Shown: piece after piece, positions 49,200 to 58,850 of the stretch | Position numbering within the stretch: the stretch's first letter is position 1 | Layout: every line of letters begins with the position of its first letter | Assembly: GCA_023313575.1 (NCBI GenBank) | Contig: JAJTTP010000003.1 | Coordinates: 3,162,001-3,226,000 of the forward strand | Direction: 5' to 3' | Length of the DNA: 64,000 nucleotides | Source: Eutypella sp. D-1 | Taxonomy: Eukaryota > Ascomycota > Sordariomycetes > Xylariales > Diatrypaceae | The notes under the pieces: generated by a model | Database searches by the model: none | The model's input: the letters and a program-made list of their open reading frames with translations, nothing else | What the model was told of the DNA's origin: nothing | Position numbers and translations under genes: made by a program

Positions 49200-50429
49200 A
49201 TGTACGCGCGAACGATTCCTCGCGGCGCCCTGACTCGGGCAGTCCGTTCCACCAGGGCAACACGAACCAGCCAGCTCCGATACCAATCTTCGAATGCATC
49301 GTCTTCTTCGGCACAAGGAAGCGGCTCACATCTCGCCTCGGGTCTCGCGGGTGGTGTTGTCGCTGCCTCGCTTATCTATGGCGCCTACTACCTGTCGCCT
49401 TCGGGCAAGCTCCTTCGGGGTATCAACAAGGGATCAAAGGAGGCAGCTAAAAAGTACCAAGAGGCCTCACAAAAGCTCCAGGAATCTACGCCCAACGCCG
49501 ACCAGGCCATTAACTACATCAAAGACTTCTGTTACTCGTACGTGACCTGGTTACCTGGCGGACGGCAAGCGGTCGACATAGCGTTCAAGGATGTCGACAC
49601 ACTGCGGGAGAAACACAGCGACGAGGTCAACAAGATTGTGAACGACGCGTACCGCCAGATTCAAGATCTGACAAGGTCATCATCATCCGGCCTCAACCTG
49701 GAGACAGCGTCACGTGCCTTTGAAATCCTTGCCGACATATCGAAGAAGTTAACGGCACTCGCCGGCGATGCGCTAACCGATATCCTCGATAATCACCCGC
49801 AAGTGAAGGAGCGGTTCGGTGGCAGCATCGACCAGCTAAAGCAGATGGGCGATCAATATGGGCCTGAGGCAAAGAAGCAAGTGGACGAGACGTGGCGCCA
49901 GATGAAGGACGTCCTAGGCAGTGGCCTTAGCGCTGCCAACCTAGAGAAGGCGCGGAAGCTGGTCGAGGAGAAGGTCCAGCAAGTCAAGAAGCTCGGAGAT
50001 GAGGCCTGGAAGAAGGGCATGGAGCAGGCAAAACCCTACCTCGACAAGAACCCCAAGGTGAAGGAGCTGATTGAGAATAATGAGGGGGCGCTGAAACAGG
50101 GCAATGCAAAGGAATTGTTCCAGGAGGCCAAGAAGGCTGTTGACTCGGGAGACCTGGGGAAGCTTGAGGACTACGTCAACCAGTCCGTAGAAAAGGCCAA
50201 GTCGAAGGGGTCAGGCGCCATCGCGGGAAGTGGTCTCGAACAGTACTTCGACATGATCCCCAACGGCAGCGAGATCCTCGCCAAGGTCAACCAGCTAAAG
50301 GAGGTGGCAGAGAAGCACCGGGGCGAGGGCGAGCGGCTCCTAAAAGAGACCATGGATGAGCTGAAGCAGGTGCTCGAGAAGAAGTCGCGGGAGGCAAAGG
50401 AGATCGCTGACAAGGAGAAGAAGCAGTGA
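49200..50429 (+). CDS. Predicted mitochondrial membrane protein with long amphipathic helices
   Basis: Single exon, 409 residues. The first 40 residues are rich in Arg, Ser and Thr with almost no acids (MYARTIPRGALTRAVRSTRA), a clear mitochondrial presequence pattern. A hydrophobic segment follows at about 47-66 (ASGLAGGVVAASLIYGAYYL), then roughly 340 residues of charged, helix-favouring sequence with many Lys/Glu heptad-like stretches. Related units recur (ILDNHPQVKERFGG and YLDKNPKVKELIENN), giving an apolipoprotein-like or LEA-like look. The family is unnamed to me; similar conserved hypothetical proteins are common in Pezizomycotina. Inference: inner-membrane-anchored helical protein, perhaps shaping membranes or scaffolding. 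Codon use is strongly GC3-biased, as in well-expressed fungal genes. No intron seen. Confidence 0.8.
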   Translation: MYARTIPRGALTRAVRSTRATRTSQLRYQSSNASSSSAQGSGSHLASGLAGGVVAASLIYGAYYLSPSGKLLRGINKGSKEAAKKYQEASQKLQESTPNADQAINYIKDFCYSYVTWLPGGRQAVDIAFKDVDTLREKHSDEVNKIVNDAYRQIQDLTRSSSSGLNLETASRAFEILADISKKLTALAGDALTDILDNHPQVKERFGGSIDQLKQMGDQYGPEAKKQVDETWRQMKDVLGSGLSAANLEKARKLVEEKVQQVKKLGDEAWKKGMEQAKPYLDKNPKVKELIENNEGALKQGNAKELFQEAKKAVDSGDLGKLEDYVNQSVEKAKSKGSGAIAGSGLEQYFDMIPNGSEILAKVNQLKEVAEKHRGEGERLLKETMDELKQVLEKKSREAKEIADKEKKQ

Positions 50430-51118
50430 GCATCCCATAGGGCATCTGGTGGTTCCTTCGTGGGCTCCGACCCCTTCCACTGCCTTGTAGTATCCTGTAC
50501 TCATCGGGCATTAACGGCTGGGCGTTGCTGGATTCGATGACGGTACGCTGCGCTATATGTTATAATCATCGTTAGCCAATACAGAACACCTGCTTAGAGC
50601 ATACGGACGCGTGCGCACATAAACTGCGGATCTATCGGGAACTCGTGATGTTGACGTTATATGGCATAGCATACGAATACGAGTTGTGCCCATGGATATG
50701 TACCGGGCAGCCGGGTCTCTCATCTAGTTAAGGGCGGTAAAACCTCCTTAAAATATTATTTAGTACTAGGGTGAATTCCTTGTATCGATGGTTTATTATT
50801 TACGACATCCCACATATAGAGGGGGACCCTTACGGTGGGTTCGCAACGTACCCCGCGCCGCGTTTTACAACCGTTTTTTCCATCGTTATTCCCGCTTTCA
50901 TACATGAATCATAACGTATGTAGGCAACAAAGGCGTATAGATGAATGGGATTAAGGAGTGGTATCCCAATTGAATGTCCTGGGCTATATAATGTTGCAAA
51001 GTCTATCCTCTACTAGATTCGTTTCTGGAAAAAATAAATAAAAATAAAACCACAGAAAATTAATATCGCCTTATCCGATTTCTAGTAATGTCGGGAGCTA
51101 TATCCCTGCAAAGTGCGG

Positions 51119-51127
51119 ATCAGATAA
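51119..51127 (+). promoter_or_regulatory. SreA-type GATA site (ATCAGATAA)
   Basis: A perfect match to ATCWGATAA, known as the binding site of the iron-sensing GATA repressor SreA in Aspergillus. It sits in GCGGATCAGATAACTTT, a longer context repeated at 55879. About 0.8 kb upstream of the FAD oxidoreductase start. Confidence 0.6.
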
Positions 51128-51205
51128 CTTTGTTTCCCCACATCTCGTACCTCCGAAACCCTCGGCCCATCGATTATCGATGGATGATTGGTTCGCTATA
51201 GATTT

Positions 51206-51214
51206 TTATCAGAT
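51206..51214 (-). promoter_or_regulatory. SreA-type GATA site (ATCTGATAA, minus strand)
   Basis: TTATCAGAT on the plus strand, the reverse complement of ATCTGATAA. It forms an opposed pair with the site 87 bp away. It lacks the GCGG extension. Confidence 0.5.
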
Positions 51215-51938
51215 GAAGCTACAAACTCGGCAACGCTAATCAGCTAGGTACTTAAGTGTGTAGGTAAAGCTCTAACTGAGCCGTGGATAACCCCTCCTCG
51301 CCTACGTAGCTGAAGTGAAGTCTTTGCTCTCCTATTCCTCTACGAAGAGTACAAGAAAGATATCGACTAGGTAAAGCCCTCGGCTAGGAACACACCAACT
51401 CTTACTATGTATCATACCTATAAACCGAACATACTTGGCAAAACAATCCCCCTTTTCTTAGATAGACCCGAAATCGGCCCCGGAACCGGTGTGCAACATA
51501 TATTTACTTGCGTTGCTCACCTGACCAGGGCCCTGACGAATTGGCTGCCAAGATGCCTTATCAATCTATAGACCGCACACCTGCCAAGTCAGGCTCTTTT
51601 ATCCGTGGCTCATGGCTGGTTTCCTTCTTCCCACGTGTGCCCAGATAGAACATTCAGCACTCCGCCTTTCCAGGAACCGAGGAGCCGGTCTAAAGCTCGC
51701 TTCTAGTTTCCTACTATTGTCAACCCGTTCCGTTCACTACGTAACTGGACCTAGTTGCTGCGCCTCCTTGTGGAGCATTTATTATCCTTCAGTGTCCAAG
51801 TTGACATCTTCAAACTTCCCCTCCCGTCCATCTCGTACACACCTACCTACCTCTCAAGATACGCCATTTTCGAGTTATCGTCGTAGAAAGCTTAATTGTC
51901 CCCGTGTGAAATTCTATAGCACCGGCGTAGCGCAAACA

Positions 51939-53390
51939 ATGGGTTCATATGCATCCGAGACCACGCAGGCGGGCGTAGGAAGGCCATACAAGGTCCTCGT
52001 CGCCGGCTGCAGCTATTCTGGCTTGGCAGCTTCCGTCAATCTTCTCGAGCAGTGTGACAAGATCGATCATCCTATCTCCGTCGAGGTCACCATCGTGGAT
52101 GAACGTGATGGCTTTTGTGAGTCGAAACCTTTCTTCATGAACCCTCCCACTCTCTCTTCGCATGCCATGCAGCCTCTACTAACTACCGCGTGTCTTTACA
52201 GATCACCTCATAGGATCACCCTTGGCGTTGTCTGTCAAGGAGTACGCGGAGAAGGCGTGGGTGGAATTCAAGAACATCAAGGTCCTGCAGAGACCGAACG
52301 TCCATTTTATCCAGGGCCGCATGAGCAAAGTCGACCTCGAGACCAAGACAGCCCTCGTCGCCGAGAGGGATAGCCAGACCCCGCGCGAGTTGAAGTATGA
52401 CTTTTTCATCGCTGCTACCGGACTGCGGCGGCCGTGGCCCGTCGTACCGCAGTCCCTCACCCGCAAGGAGTATCTCCTGGAGACCTCGAAGCACATCGAC
52501 TCTGTGAGCAACAGCACGGCACCAGTCCTCGTCGTCGGTGGAGGTCAGTCTCTCCCCTATCTCCCGGCTCTGCTACAACATGGCCATTCGCTAACCTTTT
52601 TCCAAACCAGGCGCCGTCGGAATCGAAATGGCAGCAGAGCTGAAAGCCACTCAACCACATGTCAAGGTCACGCTAGCACATTCGAGGGACAAGTTGCTTT
52701 CCGCCGAGCCGCTGCCGGACTCAGCCAAGGAATGTACTGGCGACCTCGTAGTCGAGTCGGGTGTGGAGCTGCTACTGAACCACCGTGTTGCGTCCTCCAA
52801 GCCCGTCAAGGACGAGGCCACGGGGCGCGAGGTATATGAAGTCGAGTTCGAGAACGGGCACCGGATGATCGCCAGCCAGGTCCTCATGGCGATCTCACGA
52901 AGCGTGCCGTCGACGGACTTCCTGCCCCCGGCCGCCCTCAGTGACAAGGGTCTGGTCAACGTACGGGCCTCAATGCAGCTCGTGCCCGCCGAGGGCGTCG
53001 CCAACCCCGACACCCACTTTGCCTCCGGAGACGCCATCAACTGGTCCGGCATCAAGCGCTGCGGCGCCGCTATGCACGAGGGCAGTCTCGCCGCCCTCAA
53101 CATCTACCAGCTCATGCTGCGCGACCTCCGCGACCACGAGCCCGTCTTCAACGAGCTGCGCGAGATTCCGCCGATGATCGGCCTCGCTGTCGGCCACACT
53201 GCCCTCTCCTGCGGCCCCGAGGGCATGAATCACGGCCCACAGGTAATGAAGCTGTTCTTCGAGGAAGACCTCGGCTTCAGAAGTGAGTCATCAGCCCTTG
53301 TTGCTTTGAAGTCTAACCGAGTCGTTTCTAACTTGCATCGCAGTCTGCTGGGATCATCTCCGCCTCGGTGGAATCAAGCCGAAGCCGTAG
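51939..53390 (+). CDS. AIF/AMID-like FAD-dependent pyridine nucleotide-disulphide oxidoreductase
   Basis: Exons 51939-52116, 52202-52543, 52611-53282 and 53344-53390 (all phase 1) give 412 residues. Two Rossmann motifs are visible: FAD-binding VLVAGCSYSGLAAS at the N-terminus, with Ser/Tyr where GGG is usual, and NAD(P)H-binding VLVVGGGAVGIEMAAEL, which is restored by splicing intron 2. IAATGLRRPWP and FASGDAINW are further flavin-contact motifs. The pattern fits AIF-like/AMID/FSP1 reductases, which in known cases reduce quinones or act at mitochondria. The last exon supplies CWDHLRLGGIKPKP. The start used is MGSYASE; the frame is open 109 codons upstream to an ATG at 51612, giving a possible Arg/Ser-rich targeting extension. 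Two SreA-type sites upstream and convergence with the siderophore acyltransferase suggest an iron-regulated role, which is inference. Confidence 0.85.
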
Positions 53391-53808
53391 GGTTCTTAAC
53401 AACCCGCAACCTTTACTCTAGATACCGGTTCCGGTAGTTATGTATTATGCGTCATGTTCTGCGGGCTTTGTTGGGACCCACCCGAGTGGTATTTGTTCGA
53501 CAAGAGCCTCGGAATGCTGACGATTGGGAATAGATGGAGTTGAGGGATTATAACTTTGTGCGCGTACAAAATGTCCAGGACGAACTTTTGATTTAACGGG
53601 TAAATGGCAATTGAAAAAAATATATATTCAAAATTCGCGATTCAAAACATCCAACTATAGTGCATTATACATGAGAGACCACTTAAGACGACGGCTGTTT
53701 ATCTTTAGCCTTTTCCATATTTTGTCTTCCGCCGATTGATTTTCATTCCCTTTCACGAACGCGTATTAATGGGTGACGCCAGCCAGACAAGACAACGCGC
53801 GAGTCACC
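53391..53808. other. Short convergent spacer
   Basis: 3' flanks of the FAD oxidoreductase and the siderophore acyltransferase. AT-rich around 53610-53680. No gene seen. Confidence 0.5.
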
Positions 53809-55280
53809 CTACAACTTCGGCAGCAGGCCGACGCGGGTACCGCCGACGACCTTGTCGCTCTCCTCAGCGAGCGGGGCCAGCTGGAAGAAGCGCTCGCGGG
53901 AGCAGCGGACGAAGGCGGAGCGCTTATGGGGGAGGTCGACGAGCTTGTCGAGGCCGAAGCCGTTCATGAGGTCGTAGGTGAGCACGGAGCCGTTGGTCCA
54001 TTTGGGCTCGCCCACCACCTGCGCCGTGCGCGCGTCATCCAGGAACAGGTAGTGCACCAGGCTCGACCACCACGCCGTCACTCGGTGCGGGCCCCGGAAC
54101 CGCACCTCTCCAACCAGCGAGTGCCGGCCCCGATCGAAGTCGCCCGCATCGTAGTACGCACCAAGTCGGTCCTCCTATCAAAAGAGTGTTAGCTAGCAGT
54201 CCGAAATTCACGGGATATATACGTTCAACATGAACGAGAAGTAGTAAAATAGAGGCGACTACGAACCTTGGCCCAATAAACCTCAAAATAGGCGAAATAT
54301 GCGTCGTCGAACCGAGCCAGCAGGGTGATCTGATGGGGGTCCTCGTGTGCGAGGCGGAGATACTCGCGGTGCTGGTCGAGGGTGCCGGTCTCGTTCCAGC
54401 CCTGCGAGACACGCGGGTCATTCTGCCAAGTGTGGAAGAGGTTGAGGTGCTCCTCCGACTGCCAGTCCAGCGCCACCATGCTGAATGTCTCTCCTAGGTG
54501 GGGTATCCACCTGCTGTACACTACGGACCCCGGACGCGGCTTTGCCGCCCGTCGCGGGTGCCATGCCGTCGGCAAGCCCCCGCTCGTGTCTGAGGTCGTC
54601 ATGGTGTGCGACAGAGGCGCGGGCGGGTACTGTGAGAGGGCCTTGGGCAGGTCGTCGGCCCTGCTGTTGGCGTGGCTGGCGACCTGGCAGTCGTGGTCGG
54701 GGACCCAGACGGGTCGCGGGCCGAAGGGCGAGCCAGCGCCCTGCCAGAATGCGCTGCGGAGGAGAACGAGCTCGCCCTCACTCTCGCCCTGGGTTTTGGT
54801 TGCCGGGCCGGGGCCGGAGCCGCGCGCGGGGTGGTCCACGGCGAGCAGCACGGCCTTTAGCTGTGCCGCGAGCCCGTCTGCCCCGCTGCCCGACAGCGAA
54901 AGCCGCAGGAGCTCTGTCGATGGTCGGACAGTGAAAAGTACGTAGACGAGCAGCCAGGCCTGCGCCAGAGTCGGGGGCGCTGCTGTCCCCCAGACGAAAG
55001 TCGAGGACGGCGCGCGACGCGCTCTGCCCCACGGTGTGTTGTTCGACTCCGGGGGTCGCTCGCTTGATTTCAGATCTGCGGGCTCGCTGAAGGACAACGC
55101 GTCGCTATGCAAGGGCTCGGGAAGCGGCTTCGTCTTGGCATTATTGTTGGCCGGGAATGATTTTATTTGGAGCAGCGGCGCGCCAGACTCAGCTTTTCGC
55201 TCTGTCCTGGCGAGGCCGTATGATGCCAGGTACGGGTGAGGCAGCTTTATCGCTACCTCGTTCTCAGCCGGAAGTGGCAT
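53809..55280 (-). CDS. sidF: SidF/SidL-type N5-hydroxyornithine acyltransferase (siderophore biosynthesis)
   Basis: Exons 55280-54267 and 54174-53809 (donor GTTCGT, acceptor TTGATAG, phase 0) give 459 residues, usual for the family. The C-terminal half is the GNAT-fold acyltransferase of hydroxamate siderophore enzymes (AlcB/IucB/SidF type): [65 protein letters not shown] and [17 protein letters not shown]. Known role: transfer of anhydromevalonyl (SidF) or acetyl (SidL) from CoA to N5-hydroxyornithine. It ends in PKL, a variant peroxisomal PTS1; SidF is peroxisomal in Aspergillus while SidL is cytosolic, which favours SidF, as does the SidI-like ligase nearby. The N-terminal half (about 1-230) is less conserved and Pro/Ser-rich. 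Three SreA-type sites lie 0.60-0.72 kb upstream, predicting repression by iron. Assignment between SidF and SidL remains open. Confidence 0.82.
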
Positions 55281-55881
55281 GTTTGCGGTCTTGCTTTTTT
55301 ACGTCGCAGTTCAAACTCTTACAGAATGAAGTCGAAGGAGCGGAATATGTTAGATGATACTGTCGTGTCTTGTAAGTTGCCAATTGGAACCTTTTTTCGC
55401 TGAGGTATGTAAGATGGGAAATACGAGATAGCTAGCTGCTGTAGCTTGCCACTCGCTTGGAGCTGCCGTGGAGACTACGACGCCATGCTTCACTGGTCAT
55501 CCGATTGAGACGTGGGCCATCTACCTGGGACCGAACAGCAATGCCGGCCGTGGCATGAAGACCGTCGGCGCAACGTCACAGGCTTGCCGAGGCTCTCCAG
55601 GATCTCGCCATAACCCCTGCATGGTATTCCAAGTACCTCAAAGTACCTGGTGGAAAAACGTGTCAACAGGTTCGAAATTGGGGGTTTCGTACACTTCGCA
55701 CACCCAATACGACGTCCATTCGAAATTTTTTCGCCGCTAATGCAACCAACGACAAACGGATTGGTAACGGAGACATGAACATGGCGGAATTCTGGTCGTC
55801 CTAGTGGTAAATACCGCCTGCATAGCGCCCCCATCAGAGACTTACTTGGGTTTGCGTGTAACCCCCTTCATGCAAGAGCGG

Positions 55882-55890
55882 ATCAGATAA
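55882..55890 (+). promoter_or_regulatory. SreA-type GATA site (ATCAGATAA)
   Basis: Perfect ATCWGATAA about 0.6 kb upstream of the sidF start. Extended context GCGGATCAGATAACTTT is the same as at 51115. Confidence 0.65.
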
Positions 55891-55913
55891 CTTTAAAAGG
55901 GGCTAGTGTGCGG

Positions 55914-55922
55914 ATCTGATAA
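55914..55922 (+). promoter_or_regulatory. SreA-type GATA site (ATCTGATAA)
   Basis: Perfect ATCWGATAA, 32 bp from the previous copy (three helical turns), in the context GCGGATCTGATAAG, identical to the copy at 63251. Confidence 0.65.
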
Positions 55923-55986
55923 GTTGGTTGCCCTTGTCAGCCGAGAATTCCGACCCTACTACGGGTTAGGGTGGGTCGGGGATCGG

Positions 55987-55995
55987 ATCTGATAA
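55987..55995 (+). promoter_or_regulatory. SreA-type GATA site (ATCTGATAA)
   Basis: Third copy in the sidF upstream region, in TCGGATCTGATAAAG. It lies 73 bp after the second. Confidence 0.62.
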
Positions 55996-57105
55996 AGAGC
56001 TCCGATCCGATATCGGTTCATACCGGAACTGTTGAAGAGATGCTTTTCTTCACTCAGAGAGACAGCATGATTAATTATGCTAGAGTTAGAAAATATCTCG
56101 GCGATCCCTGGTTGTGGTGGACTGTGTCCTTAGCTGGTTCCTAGCTCGCAGGAGGCCGTGCCTTGTTATATCACTGAAGTCAACCGGCCTTGTCTTAGTT
56201 CGTTTATGCAACTATGCTCTTCTTTCTCTATAAAGGCATATAATAGAAACATTGCCTAGATTTATCCTATTACATGATAGAATATGCTCTATTCTACTAT
56301 GATGTTTTAGTATAATGTTATTTGTCCTTGAAACCTGAGGTTTGTACCTTGCGTGGATCTTGGATAGATGCATGTCTATCAAGAGGGTATTATAGCTGTT
56401 CAAAGAATCGGAGGAAACTTATTCCACCCTCCATAACCAGCTTCCTCGCGGTTCTTGTAAAGCCTTTCTTTGGTGGTCAATAAGTAGACGCTAGAAAATG
56501 AAAGCGATTGAAGAATTCACGTCGGGAGACACCAGGTGAAACTGAATATGGCCGTAACAGGCTGGTTAGAGCCATCGAGTAGCATAAAGAGTTGAGCCAT
56601 TCATAAATAGTCACTTCTCGCTATATATCAGTCAGAGCAGTCCTACCAATTATGATTAGCACCTCGACACAGAACCGTAGATTGATCTAAAGAAATTGAA
56701 TCCCACTCGACGTCGTCGGACTTCAGCGTGTACTCGCCGTCATCCGCGATATCTACTTTAATATCAACATGCTCGCCCGGACAGGGTAAGGGTAAACCAA
56801 GAGTGAGTTTAATAGCGACTAGTGCTTTGATGGCCAGACTCTGCTGAAATGTGGTTACGTCGTATGCAGCTTTCTTTCGCTTCGCGTCGTCGGTGCCATG
56901 GAATGTGATATCATGGAGTTCGCTCGAAAAGAGCAACGATATTGTCTCCAACGGGATCGTATCTAAGGCTACTTATAACAGTGGCAGCAGCGTCGCTGTG
57001 ACTCAGCACAGACACCTTGAACCTGTAAGGGACATTGTTGTTGAATAGGCCAAGACTCCTACAGTGCATTCGGGCACCTGCAGGTAGTGTACTAGAAATA
57101 GGCAA

Positions 57106-57119
57106 CCCCCCCCCCCCCC
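57106..57119. repeat. Homopolymer run of 14 C
   Basis: Read directly in AT-rich flanking sequence. Confidence 0.9.
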
Positions 57120-57782
57120 GTTATGTGCTCTTGTGACGCAGCAACTCCATGAAAGAGCGCGGATGCCACGGTTGACATCTATATAGTGTTGCTTATTTAA
57201 CCGTTGGTACTTCGTAACGATGTGATGCTATTGCCGTGAGAAGTTTCTCTTTTTTGGCTAGCGCCTAATGATTAAGATTATTGTTATTCGATACTCATGG
57301 AAGAGTGTTGCTACTAGGGGAGGATCACATTAGGCAAGAGAGTATTTATACTTAAGCTAGAGCAATTTATGTCAAGTATGGCAATGACGGTTTCTACGGA
57401 GTCCAATTGTACGCTGGCTTTCGCCACGACAGGCTTCAAGTCATTGAGTCTTTAAGACTGGGTATGTGTGACGAATGTGATTTCACACTTGAATGGAATC
57501 GCAACTCACTATAATAAATGTATTGATCTCACATTTCCCTAATACAGTGGTATTAGAAAGTTACTAATTGAGAGGAAGAATCAAGTGTGTTCCAGGAGTC
57601 CATGTTCCCCTTCAGGCTATGTCACAGTACCTGTATCAAATCTCAGTGATACCACAAGCAACTCGTTTCATAGCTGCATCAAAACGAGGGAATAGTCAAT
57701 GATATAGACCTTCTGGCTTCCCCTTCTCATTGTAGACTCCAGAGTTCCCCCTCGTGAAGATAGACTTGGTAACTAATGCGAA

Positions 57783-58850
57783 TCAGTCACTAGTACGAAG
57801 TCCCATCTCAGCCTCTAGTTCCTCCAAGGCAAATTGGCATTCCATGAGTGTGTCCACCTCGTCGACATCAATCGGATCCTCCTCAGGAACTATAGATGAG
57901 GGTGCAATGCGAGCAAGGAGTAGCTTATGGGTAGCCTTGGTGTCACCCCATATCCAATAGCGCCACGAGAGTTCAACCGTGAGATTTGGAATGCGGTTAG
58001 TAACGCGGTCCTTAACAAGATCCATGAGGCTTCGTATGCTCTTATTACGTCGTTGGAGTTCGACGATTATAGCATCCTGTTCCAGGCGGTTGAGCTCTGT
58101 AACTCCTGACAGAAGTTTAGCATTGATGATCTGAAGCTCTGCGTCAATGCGAGAATCAGGTGAAAATCGAACCACAGTATCCTTCTTCTCGTTGGTTGTG
58201 ACGAGGGTGTCATTATTGGGTTGAATGGAACGGGTAGCCCGCGTGTCTTGAATAGGCGGGCTTGTGGAAATGACGGCCTGTGGCTGGGGGCAGTTCAGGA
58301 TTAATGATGATGTAGTTGTCTTGAATGTAGTTTGCATAGTGTTCTTATTAATGACACCCGTAGATTCATCACTAGACTCGTCCATTGACTCGTCCATGGA
58401 GCAGCTTCCAGAGCTGCAGTCATCGTAGGTAGTGTTGGTATCAGTCATGATGAATTGTTTGGCTGGAACGTTCTGGTTGTTACGACCTTCTGCTTCGTTT
58501 GATTGGAAAGTGGTGAGATGGTCGTAGGTAGATTTCTCGAAGGCCTGGTTATTAGAGACAAGGCATGTATCTCTGCCACCAAGGCTCCTTCCATTCATTT
58601 GTGGTGACTTCGTGCGTGTCAGGTCTTTGTCGTTCGGTACCTTGACAGGTGTAGTGAATGGTGTTATGTCTCGAGAAGCCTTCATCACAGGTGGGGTCCA
58701 GTTGAGGCTTGGGGTTATGAAGTGTAAATCGAATGAGGGTATAGAGGCATTTAGAGATACCGGCGGTTTCTTTGGCAGCATGGGGGATGCAGCTGGGAGA
58801 GTTGTGAAGGGTCGAAGCTTCTTGATTCGATTTGATGGTGAGCGAGACAT
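57783..58850 (-). CDS. Hypothetical protein, Ser/Thr-rich with C-terminal helical region
   Basis: An open frame of 355 codons from an ATG (MSRSPSNRIKKLRPF) with no recognised domain. The N-terminal two thirds are Ser/Thr/Pro/Asn-rich and disordered-looking, with an acidic DESMDESSDEST repeat at about residue 150-162. From about residue 230 it is helix-favouring (DAELQIINAKLLSGVTELNRLEQDAIIVELQRRNK), followed by a Trp-containing segment and an acidic end. An acceptor-like CTTGACAG ends at 58876, and the frame stays open between it and the ATG, so an upstream exon in 59111-58900 is possible. Codon use is AT-leaning, unlike the GC-rich siderophore genes on either side, which suggests a different origin or relaxed selection. 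It could be an orphan gene or chance survival in AT-rich DNA, but 355 codons is long for chance. Confidence 0.45.
   Translation of the reverse strand: MSRSPSNRIKKLRPFTTLPAASPMLPKKPPVSLNASIPSFDLHFITPSLNWTPPVMKASRDITPFTTPVKVPNDKDLTRTKSPQMNGRSLGGRDTCLVSNNQAFEKSTYDHLTTFQSNEAEGRNNQNVPAKQFIMTDTNTTYDDCSSGSCSMDESMDESSDESTGVINKNTMQTTFKTTTSSLILNCPQPQAVISTSPPIQDTRATRSIQPNNDTLVTTNEKKDTVVRFSPDSRIDAELQIINAKLLSGVTELNRLEQDAIIVELQRRNKSIRSLMDLVKDRVTNRIPNLTVELSWRYWIWGDTKATHKLLLARIAPSSIVPEEDPIDVDEVDTLMECQFALEELEAEMGLRTSD

Larger units (their letters stand above)
50430..51938. other. Intergenic region holding SreA-type GATA sites
   Basis: Upstream region of the FAD oxidoreductase gene. It holds two ATCWGATAA motifs (listed separately) about 0.8 and 0.7 kb before the start codon. 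An open frame from 51612 is continuous with the oxidoreductase start and may be leader sequence or an N-terminal extension. Confidence 0.5.
55281..57782. other. Intergenic region: sidF promoter, then AT-rich sequence
   Basis: The first 720 bp hold the sidF promoter with three GATA sites. From about 56000 the sequence is AT-rich. A 14-C run lies at 57106-57119. Overlapping minus-strand open frames (57105-56643) carry no recognised motif and shift frame relative to each other; I do not support them as a gene. Confidence 0.5.

Noticed and set aside
56643..57105. Overlapping minus-strand open frames, about 100 and 64 codons
   Set aside because: Frame shifts between them, no motif, AT-rich context and no splice sites that join them; kept only as a note.
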